This document shows positions 57,751-64,000 of a DNA stretch of 64,000 nt, one piece after another; the first letter of the stretch is position 1, and the number at the start of each line of letters is the position of its first letter. The notes below the pieces were generated by a model. That model was not told the DNA's origin. It worked only from the letters and a program-made list of their open reading frames with translations, and searched no databases. Origin of the DNA: Pseudarthrobacter sp. NS4. Lineage in GTDB: Bacteria > Actinomycetota > Actinomycetes > Actinomycetales > Micrococcaceae. A program made the position numbers and the translations under genes. The DNA lies in NCBI RefSeq assembly GCF_024758005.1, contig NZ_CP103288.1, positions 1,736,001-1,800,000 of the forward strand, in the 5' to 3' direction.

Positions 57751-59064
57751 GTGACCCCGTCTTCCACGAAGAAGGACCCCGCCGCCCAGGACGACTTGTC
57801 CGCTGAGGAGAAGCAGGCTGCGACCAACGCCAAGCGGGCAGCTACGCGGGCAGCCAACAAGGCTTCTGCCGGTGAGGCTGCAGCGGACGGCAAACGCGAG
57901 CCGAAGAAGCGCGGGCCCAAGCCTGGCGCCAAGGCAGCTGCCGAGGCCGCCAACAAGGCGTCCGGTGACGTTGACCCCGACGAAGCAGACGACGTCGAGG
58001 AAGAACCCGACGACATCATCCTCGAAGGACCCGACGTGGTCGAGGATCCCGAGGCCGACCCCGCCAAGGCAGTGGCCGGCAGCGGTAAGGGTTTCGTGTA
58101 CTCCGACGCCGACGACGATGACGCCCCGGTGCAGCAGGTCATGTCTGCCGGTGCTACAGCCGACCCCGTCAAGGACTACCTGAAGCAGATCGGAAAGGTT
58201 GCACTGCTCAACGCCGAGCAGGAAGTGGACCTTGCGCTCCGGATCGAAGCCGGGCTGTTCGCCGAGGAAAAGATCAACGCTGACGACGGCTCCATGGATC
58301 CGAAGTACAAGCGTGAACTCGAATTCATCATCCACGACGGCAAGCGCGCCAAGAACCACCTGCTGGAGGCCAACCTCCGCCTGGTGGTCTCGCTGGCAAA
58401 GCGTTACACCGGCCGCGGCATGCTGTTCCTGGACCTCATCCAGGAAGGCAACCTGGGCCTCATCCGCGCCGTGGAGAAGTTCGACTACACCAAGGGCTTC
58501 AAGTTCTCCACGTATGCCACCTGGTGGATCCGCCAGGCGATCACCCGTGCCATGGCTGACCAGGCGCGCACCATCCGTATTCCCGTGCACATGGTGGAGG
58601 TCATCAACAAGCTGGCCCGTGTCCAGCGCCAGATGCTCCAGGACCTCGGCCGTGAACCCACGCCCGAAGAGCTGGCGCTGGAACTGGACATGACCCCCGA
58701 AAAGGTCGTCGAGGTCCAGAAGTACGGACGTGAGCCCATTTCGCTCCACACACCGCTTGGCGAGGACGGCGACTCCGAATTCGGCGACCTGATCGAGGAC
58801 TCCGAAGCCGTAGTGCCGGCAGACGCCGTGAGCTTCACGCTCCTGCAGGAGCAACTGCACTCGGTACTGGACACCCTGTCCGAACGCGAGGCCGGCGTAG
58901 TGGCCATGCGCTTCGGCCTGACCGACGGACAGCCGAAGACTTTAGACGAAATCGGCAAGGTCTACGGCGTCACGCGTGAGCGTATCCGCCAGATCGAATC
59001 CAAGACAATGTCCAAGCTCCGCCACCCCTCGCGGTCGCAGGTTCTGCGGGACTACCTGGACTAA
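57751..59064 (+). CDS. sigA: Principal RNA polymerase sigma factor (RpoD/HrdB/SigA)
   Basis: Housekeeping sigma-70 factor; 437 residues. A basic, Lys/Ala-rich N-terminal domain and an acidic stretch (about residues 70-130) are followed by region 1.2 ([16 protein letters not shown]), region 2 ([19 protein letters not shown]), region 3 ([13 protein letters not shown]) and region 4 with the helix-turn-helix [22 protein letters not shown]. The GTG start has AAAGG 7 bases upstream. The preceding 279 bases hold a TTGACA at 57686 but no properly spaced -10. Confidence 0.95.
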   Translation: MTPSSTKKDPAAQDDLSAEEKQAATNAKRAATRAANKASAGEAAADGKREPKKRGPKPGAKAAAEAANKASGDVDPDEADDVEEEPDDIILEGPDVVEDPEADPAKAVAGSGKGFVYSDADDDDAPVQQVMSAGATADPVKDYLKQIGKVALLNAEQEVDLALRIEAGLFAEEKINADDGSMDPKYKRELEFIIHDGKRAKNHLLEANLRLVVSLAKRYTGRGMLFLDLIQEGNLGLIRAVEKFDYTKGFKFSTYATWWIRQAITRAMADQARTIRIPVHMVEVINKLARVQRQMLQDLGREPTPEELALELDMTPEKVVEVQKYGREPISLHTPLGEDGDSEFGDLIEDSEAVVPADAVSFTLLQEQLHSVLDTLSEREAGVVAMRFGLTDGQPKTLDEIGKVYGVTRERIRQIESKTMSKLRHPSRSQVLRDYLD

Positions 59065-59079
59065 GTCCCGGCGTACCGG

Positions 59080-59138
59080 CAACGCGGTGTCATCGCCCGC
59101 CCAACAACTTTGTTTGGGTGGGGGATGGCACCGCGTTG
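59080..59138 (+). terminator. Terminator after sigA
   Basis: A 10-bp outer stem (59080-59089 with 59129-59138) with further pairing inside lies 15 bases after the sigA stop. Confidence 0.75.
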
Positions 59139-59229
59139 GCGCGTTAAAGACTCCCTTCCAGGGCGGGGCGCTGGCTGAACCAGGACCGGCGCTAATCAGG
59201 CGTTGGACAGTAGCAAGGCGTTAAACAAA

Positions 59230-59263
59230 GGATGGGACCCCTCCCTGCGGAGGAATCCCATCC
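59230..59263 (-). terminator. Terminator after the 73-aa gene
   Basis: An 8-bp outer stem (59230-59237 with 59256-59263) plus an inner CCTCC/GGAGG stem is followed on the minus strand by TTTGTTT. Confidence 0.75.
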
Positions 59264-59282
59264 CTTAGTGGTCCTGGTGCAA

Positions 59283-59504
59283 CTAGTCGATTTCTACGGC
59301 AGCCTTCTCGTGAAGCTTTCCCGTCTCATCGTGCCAGTCGGAGCTCAACGGCTTGAGCGTTGCCTCGACTGCACGCGCATGGTGGCCGCAGAACAGCAGC
59401 TCACCGCCGGAGGACTCGAGTACAACCCGGACATATGCCTGAGCTCCGCAACGATCGCACCGGTCGAGTGCATTGAGTGTGCGGTCTGCCACTGCTGTTG
59501 TCAT
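59283..59504 (-). CDS. Small Cys/His protein next to sigA (DUF7455-like)
   Basis: 73 residues with a possible metal site: CDRCG near residue 16 and FCGHHA near residue 40. The ribosome binding site AAGGAGG is 5 bases before the ATG, the strongest seen in this window, and an A/T-rich TATATAGAT stretch lies upstream. Similar small proteins sit beside the principal sigma gene in many actinobacteria. The function is unknown to me. Confidence 0.85.
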   Translation of the reverse strand: MTTAVADRTLNALDRCDRCGAQAYVRVVLESSGGELLFCGHHARAVEATLKPLSSDWHDETGKLHEKAAVEID

Positions 59505-59761
59505 GTCGGCCTCCTTAGTAGATCAGTACATCTATATAACCAGCATTCGTAACAAAACCATCGCAAGGATGGGGCAAGTTCGCTGTGCGCGTATCCACAA
59601 GGTTGGGTCAAGATTCCCCCACCCGGCCAGGGGAAAGCGCGAGTGGCGCGGTGCACATCTGCCGCCAGGTGTGGCAGGCGGCTGTCCGCGCCGGGGCCGA
59701 CTACCCTAGAGGAAGGGCCTTGAGCGCCCGCTTTATCCGTCCCTGAAGGAGTTCAACACCA

Positions 59762-61870
59762 GTGGCACCAAGTTCTGATTACACTGCCCGGCACCTGTCA
59801 GTGCTGGAGGGCCTTGAAGCCGTCCGCAAGCGCCCGGGCATGTACATCGGTTCCACCGACTCCCGCGGCCTGATGCACTGCCTCTGGGAAATCATCGACA
59901 ACTCAGTGGACGAGGCGCTGGCCGGGTTCGGCCACGACATCAAGATCATCCTCCACGCGGACAACTCCGTGGAAATCCACGACGACGGCCGCGGCATCCC
60001 CATCGACAAGGAACCGAAGACCGGGCTCACCGGCGTTGAAGTGGTTTTCACCAAGCTTCACGCGGGCGGCAAGTTCGGCGGCGGCTCGTACACCGCATCC
60101 GGCGGCCTGCACGGCGTGGGCGCATCGGTGGTCAATGCCCTGTCATCGCGCCTGGACGTGGAGGTTGACCGGGGAGGTAAGACCTACAAGATGTCCTTCC
60201 GGCGCGGCGAGCCCGGTCGGTTCCAGGACGCCGGTGCCAGGATCGATCCCGCCGCACCTTTCACCCCGTTTGTGGACGATTCGGTGCTCGACGTCGTGGG
60301 AAAGGCCAAGCGGGGGGTCACCGGAACCCGCATCCGCTACTGGGCGGACCGGCAGATCTTCACCCCGGACGCAAAGTTTTCCTATGAAGAGCTCGCGGCC
60401 CGTGCCCGGCAGACTTCCTTCCTGGTTCCTGGGCTTAAGCTCACGGTCCGGGACGAGCGCAGGATTGCCGGGACCCCCGGCGAGGCCGGCCCGCACGAAG
60501 AGGTTTTCCACCACGACGGCGGCATCTCTGAGTTCGTCGAGTTCCTGGCGGTCGATCCCGCGGTCACCGATGTATGGCGGCTGCATGGCTCGGGAAAGTT
60601 TAAGGAGACCGTCCCCGTCCTTGACGAGCGGGGCCACAGCCAGCTTGCCGAAGTTGAACGTGACTGCGAAGTGGACGTGGCACTGCGCTGGGGGATCGGC
60701 TACGAAAGTACGGTCCGCAGTTTCGTGAACATCATCTCCACCCCGAAGGGCGGAACGCACCAGTCCGGTTTCGAGCAGGCCCTGGTGAAGACCTTCCGCA
60801 AAGCGGTGGAAACCAATGCCCGGAAGCTCAAGGCGGGCAATGACAAGATCGATAAAGACGACATCTTCGCCGGCCTGACGGCAGTCCTGACCGTCCGCCT
60901 CGCCGAGCCGCAGTTCGAAGGCCAGACCAAGGAAATCCTGGGCACCTCGGCTGTGCGTGCCATCGTTGCCAGGGTGGTGGAGCGCGAGATCGCGGCAAAG
61001 CTCACTTCCTCAAACAAGAACGACAAGGCACAGTCCGCGCTGCTGCTTGAAAAGATCGTCAGCGAGATGAAGTCGCGCATCTCGGCCCGCGTGCACAAGG
61101 AAACGCAGCGGCGCAAGAATGCGCTGGAAACCTCGTCGATGCCCACCAAGCTGGCTGACTGCCGCACGGACGACGTCGGCCGTTCCGAACTCTTCATCGT
61201 GGAAGGCGACTCGGCGCTGGGAACGGCCAAACTCGCACGCTCCTCGGACTTCCAGGCACTGCTGCCCATCCGCGGCAAGATCCTTAATGTCCAGAAAGCC
61301 TCGGTGGGGGACATGCTCTCCAACACCGAATGCGCTGCGCTGATCCAGGTGGTGGGCGCCGGCTCGGGCCGCAGCTTCGACCTTGCCGCCGCACGCTACG
61401 GCAAAGTTATCCTCATGACCGACGCCGATGTGGACGGGGCCCACATCCGTACGCTTTTGTTGACGCTGTTCTTCCGCTACATGCGCCCCATGATCGAAGA
61501 GGGACGGGTTTTTGCCGCCGTGCCCCCGCTGCACCGGGTGGAAGTGATCAATGCCGGCCAAAAGGCCAACGAGATGATCTACACCTATTCGGAGGCGGAG
61601 CTGCACGAGCTGCTGGCGCGGCTGGTCAAGGAAGGCAAGCGGTACAAGGAGCCCATCCAGCGCTACAAGGGCCTGGGGGAGATGGACGCCGAACAGCTGG
61701 CTGAGACCACCATGGATCCGCGCCACCGCACCCTGCGCAAGGTGGGCATCGAGAATGCCAAGCAGGCGGAGGAGATCTTTGACCTGCTGATGGGCTCCGA
61801 CGTGTCCCCGCGCAAGGACTTCATCATCGCGGGTGCCTCCAGCCTGGACCGGGAACGTATCGACGCCTGA
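59762..61870 (+). CDS. parE: Type IIA topoisomerase subunit B (ParE/GyrB-like)
   Basis: ATPase subunit; 702 residues. The GHKL ATPase domain has EIIDNSVDEAL, DDGRGIP and GGLHGVGASVVNAL. The transducer follows, then a TOPRIM domain with VEGDSALGTAK near residue 480 and DADVDGAHIRTLLLTLFFR near residue 560. The divergence of SALGTAK from the usual gyrase SAGGSAK, and the position away from the origin genes, support a topoisomerase IV-type ParE, but it could be a second GyrB. The ParC partner is outside the window. Confidence 0.85.
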   Translation: MAPSSDYTARHLSVLEGLEAVRKRPGMYIGSTDSRGLMHCLWEIIDNSVDEALAGFGHDIKIILHADNSVEIHDDGRGIPIDKEPKTGLTGVEVVFTKLHAGGKFGGGSYTASGGLHGVGASVVNALSSRLDVEVDRGGKTYKMSFRRGEPGRFQDAGARIDPAAPFTPFVDDSVLDVVGKAKRGVTGTRIRYWADRQIFTPDAKFSYEELAARARQTSFLVPGLKLTVRDERRIAGTPGEAGPHEEVFHHDGGISEFVEFLAVDPAVTDVWRLHGSGKFKETVPVLDERGHSQLAEVERDCEVDVALRWGIGYESTVRSFVNIISTPKGGTHQSGFEQALVKTFRKAVETNARKLKAGNDKIDKDDIFAGLTAVLTVRLAEPQFEGQTKEILGTSAVRAIVARVVEREIAAKLTSSNKNDKAQSALLLEKIVSEMKSRISARVHKETQRRKNALETSSMPTKLADCRTDDVGRSELFIVEGDSALGTAKLARSSDFQALLPIRGKILNVQKASVGDMLSNTECAALIQVVGAGSGRSFDLAAARYGKVILMTDADVDGAHIRTLLLTLFFRYMRPMIEEGRVFAAVPPLHRVEVINAGQKANEMIYTYSEAELHELLARLVKEGKRYKEPIQRYKGLGEMDAEQLAETTMDPRHRTLRKVGIENAKQAEEIFDLLMGSDVSPRKDFIIAGASSLDRERIDA

Positions 61871-61903
61871 GGGCCCGCGCGACGTACGGCTCGGCAGGCG
61901 GGT

Positions 61904-62896
61904 TCAGCCCAGCAGGCCGGGAACCACCAGCAGCGCCGTGGGCAGGGCCAGCAGCAGCACACACCCGGCCAGGACGAGGTTGCGCACGGCGCCCGGAAGC
62001 GGGGGCTGCGGCGACAGCAGCCGGCTGACACGTGAAGCGGTGGTGCGGGCCGAGTCTGAGCCGGAGGCACCCGTTCCGGCGTCGAGGCCGGACAGCGCGA
62101 GGCTGGAAGCAGCCGGCTGAAGGTCCGCGGCCTCGGCACCCGGCGCCGACCCGCTGGCAACAATGGCGATGGCCTTGATAAGGGTGGCTTTGCTCTCGGT
62201 CTTGAGCGCGACGTCGTCGGCCAGCATCTCTATCAGCGAGTTGACGGATTCCTGGGCAAGCCGGGTGGTGGGAAGCCAGGGCAGCGCCTGCCGCCAGGCC
62301 GCGAAGGCCCACAGGAGCAGGTGGTGGCGCTGGCTCAGGTGGGCGTTCTCGTGGATCAGGACGGCCCGCAGTTCAGCCGGTTCGAGGGCAGCCATCAGGC
62401 CGTCCGACAGAACAGTTACGGAGCGGGCGCCGCCGGGCAGGCAGTATGCGACCGGAGAATCGTGGCTGATGACCAAGGTTGCGGCATCCTGCCCTGAAGG
62501 CGATGCCAGCAGGGCAAGCAGCTCGCGGTGGCGCCGCCGCTGCCGTTCAATCTTGTAGTAGGTCAGCAGCAGGGTGAACACGAGGTGGGCTGTGAGCAGC
62601 GCGGCTGCCGACAGCGCGAAGATGTGCCAGAACCCCAGCGCCGTGGTGGGAGCATTGAACAGCACCATCCCAGCGAGTGCGCGGAGCCCGGCAATGAGGT
62701 TGTCGCCGATCGGTTCCAGTCCGTAGACCAGCATGGCGCCGATCATGGACAGCCCGCCGGCCAGTGCGATGGCCTGCCAGAGGAGCATGGCGGTGAACGG
62801 TGAGCGCGCGGGCCACCGGGCGCGCGAAAGGAGGATGGGCACTGGCCACGCCAGGATTACCGCCAGGACCGCCAGCAGGTATGAGGCCCAGAACAT
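61904..62896 (-). CDS. M56-family membrane metallopeptidase (BlaR1-like, no sensor domain)
   Basis: 330 residues with four or more membrane segments. The zinc motif is HENAH in LIHENAHLSQRHH near residue 193, with a downstream acidic ligand region in LADDVALKTES. Unlike BlaR1 it lacks a penicillin-binding sensor domain. It starts 6 bases after the BlaI stop, so the two are an operon; the peptidase is expected to inactivate the repressor on a signal. Confidence 0.88.
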   Translation of the reverse strand: MFWASYLLAVLAVILAWPVPILLSRARWPARSPFTAMLLWQAIALAGGLSMIGAMLVYGLEPIGDNLIAGLRALAGMVLFNAPTTALGFWHIFALSAAALLTAHLVFTLLLTYYKIERQRRRHRELLALLASPSGQDAATLVISHDSPVAYCLPGGARSVTVLSDGLMAALEPAELRAVLIHENAHLSQRHHLLLWAFAAWRQALPWLPTTRLAQESVNSLIEMLADDVALKTESKATLIKAIAIVASGSAPGAEAADLQPAASSLALSGLDAGTGASGSDSARTTASRVSRLLSPQPPLPGAVRNLVLAGCVLLLALPTALLVVPGLLG

Positions 62897-62902
62897 GGTT
62901 TG

Positions 62903-63289
62903 TTAGAGATGGCCAAGCAGTTTGCGCAGCGTTTCGGCTTCACCTTCGGAGACGGAGCCAATGAAGCGTGCCAGGACGGCTTCACGGTCCGGCGCGGACC
63001 CCAGGACTTCATGCATGAGTTCCGCCGTGTGGTCTTCACGGCTCGACACAGCCTGGTAGCGGTGCGGACGGGTGCCGCGTTCGCGCTCCACCAGTCCCTT
63101 CTTCTCCAGCCGGGACAGCACCGTGAGCACGGTGGTGACCGCGAGTTCCTTGCCTTCGTGGCCTGCCGCCCCGCCCTGGCCGGCCGAGGTTTGCGCGAGC
63201 CGGTCCCGCAGGGTGTTGGCCGTGGCCGCTTCCTGGCCCGCCCAGAGCAGGTCCATTACTGCCCGTTCAAGTTCACCAAGAGTAGCCAT
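62903..63289 (-). CDS. BlaI/MecI/CopY-family repressor
   Basis: 128-residue winged-helix repressor. The DNA-binding domain starts MATLGELERAVMDLLW, with the recognition segment VTTVLTVLSRLEKKGLVERER; the C-terminal helices mediate dimerisation. AAAGGAAAA precedes the ATG at 63289, although the frame is open to 63346. Three dyads in the intergenic region toward cydA are its likely operators. Confidence 0.92.
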   Translation of the reverse strand: MATLGELERAVMDLLWAGQEAATANTLRDRLAQTSAGQGGAAGHEGKELAVTTVLTVLSRLEKKGLVERERGTRPHRYQAVSSREDHTAELMHEVLGSAPDREAVLARFIGSVSEGEAETLRKLLGHL

Positions 63290-63391
63290 TGCACTTTTCC
63301 TTTGTTTCCCCGCACCGCGCGCCGTTTGGCGCCGGTGACTCCACACAGTTATTCAACTACACAATCAAATTTACCCTGAATCCGCCGTACT

Positions 63392-63408
63392 TTCTACGTT
63401 GGGTAGAA
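63392..63408. promoter_or_regulatory. Putative BlaI operator 1
   Basis: TTCTAC, 5 bases, GTAGAA: a perfect 6-bp dyad about 103 bases upstream of the repressor gene. Confidence 0.65.
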
Positions 63409-63503
63409 CTAAGGGTGGCCGCGCCCGCCGATACCTGGTCCGGGGGCCTGCTGATACGCCTTCGAATGGTCCGGAGGTGGGTTTTACACTGCCGACGGCG
63501 TTG

Positions 63504-63520
63504 TTCTACACTTTGTAGAA
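63504..63520. promoter_or_regulatory. Putative BlaI operator 2
   Basis: TTCTAC-ACTTT-GTAGAA, about 50 bases before cydA; the pairing extends to 7 bp. Confidence 0.7.
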
Positions 63521-63528
63521 GTTAGGGT

Positions 63529-63545
63529 TTCTACAGAACGTAGAA
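63529..63545. promoter_or_regulatory. Putative BlaI operator 3
   Basis: TTCTAC-AGAAC-GTAGAA, centred 25 bases after operator 2 and 27 bases before the cydA start; it likely overlaps the cydA transcription start or leader. Confidence 0.7.
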
Positions 63546-63572
63546 AACCCCCGGCTCACAGTAGGGACCGCC

Positions 63573-64000
63573 ATGGACGCTCTGGAAATCGCACGCTGGC
63601 AATTCGGTATCACCACCGTCTACCACTTCATGATGGTGCCGCTGACCATCGGCCTGGGCCTCGTGGTGGCCGTCATCCAGACCGCCTGGCACCGCACGGG
63701 CAAGCCTGAATACCTCCGGATGACCAAGTTCTGGGGAAAGCTGTTCCTCATCAACTTCATCATGGGCGTTGCCACCGGCATCGTGCAGGAGTTCCAGTTC
63801 GGGATGGCCTGGAGCGAGTACAGCCGCTTCGTCGGAGATGTCTTCGGCGCCCCGCTGGCCCTTGAAGCCCTCCTGGCCTTCTTCGTGGAGTCCACCTTCC
63901 TGGGCCTCTGGATTTTCGGCTGGAAGCAGCTGAAGCCCGGCATCCACCTGGCCTGCCTGTGGATTGCCGTCATTGGATCCGTGTTTTCCGCCTACTTCAT
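63573..64000 (+). CDS. cydA: Cytochrome bd ubiquinol oxidase subunit I (3' end outside window)
   Basis: The first 142 residues are visible. WQFGITTVYHFMMVPLTIGL contains the conserved haem-ligating His (residue 18, equivalent to E. coli His19). GVATGIVQEFQFGMAWSEYSRFVGDVFGAPLALEALLAFFVEST is the strongly conserved block carrying the buried glutamates of the proton path. AGGGA precedes the ATG by 5 bases. It diverges from the BlaI-M56 operon, with the operator dyads between them. Confidence 0.95.
   Translation, partial: MDALEIARWQFGITTVYHFMMVPLTIGLGLVVAVIQTAWHRTGKPEYLRMTKFWGKLFLINFIMGVATGIVQEFQFGMAWSEYSRFVGDVFGAPLALEALLAFFVESTFLGLWIFGWKQLKPGIHLACLWIAVIGSVFSAYF

Overview
This window is high-GC actinobacterial chromosome, most likely from the Micrococcaceae (Arthrobacter or Pseudarthrobacter type). 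The pointers are a division and cell wall cluster with sepF, yggT and divIVA but no ftsA, and a gln-lip-suc-pep block whose gene order resembles that of mycobacteria. MurE also lacks the diaminopimelate-specific motif, as expected for an L-lysine-type wall. No rRNA, tRNA, CRISPR array, IS element or prophage was seen. The window is almost entirely core chromosome.

Region 1 (1-18.6 kb, all +) is the dcw cluster: ftsI (cut by the window edge), murE, murF, mraY, murD, ftsW, murG, murC, ftsQ, ftsZ, pgeF, a YggS-like PLP protein, sepF, yggT, divIVA, lspA and rluD. It makes lipid II and builds the divisome and polar growth machinery. Many junctions overlap by 4-8 bases. A strong hairpin separates ftsI from murE.

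Region 2 (18.6-29.5 kb) holds dnaE, a flavin reductase-like gene, a membrane protein, hisD and nrdR with a likely NrdR box pair. A minus-strand set follows (map, ppgK, an SDR), then a 55-residue conserved small gene and panB.

Region 3 (29.7-37.2 kb) is nitrogen assimilation: glnA2, glnE and a GNAT gene on +, and glnA1 on -. Between them lie a lower-GC gene of unknown function and a 36-base perfect palindrome. Region 4 (37.4-53.5 kb) holds an RDD protein, DUF3817 and DUF4191 proteins, lipA/lipB, a membrane Ser/Thr kinase, a TIGR01777 epimerase, a tricorn-type protease, an OsmC protein, a small membrane protein, sucB and lpdA for 2-oxoacid dehydrogenases, and pepA. LipA/LipB supply the lipoyl groups that SucB carries.

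Region 5 (53.7-64 kb) holds a PAC2 protein, an MFS transporter, a DUF4192 protein, the principal sigma factor, a 73-residue Cys/His protein, a ParE/GyrB-type topoisomerase, and a BlaI-type repressor with its M56 membrane peptidase. These last two diverge from cydA, which is cut by the window end. The blaI-cydA intergenic region carries three 17-bp dyads of identical architecture, suggesting that this repressor controls cytochrome bd oxidase. A second window-wide signal is a set of genes whose start codon lies exactly 6 bases after a -10-like hexamer, which suggests frequent leaderless transcription.
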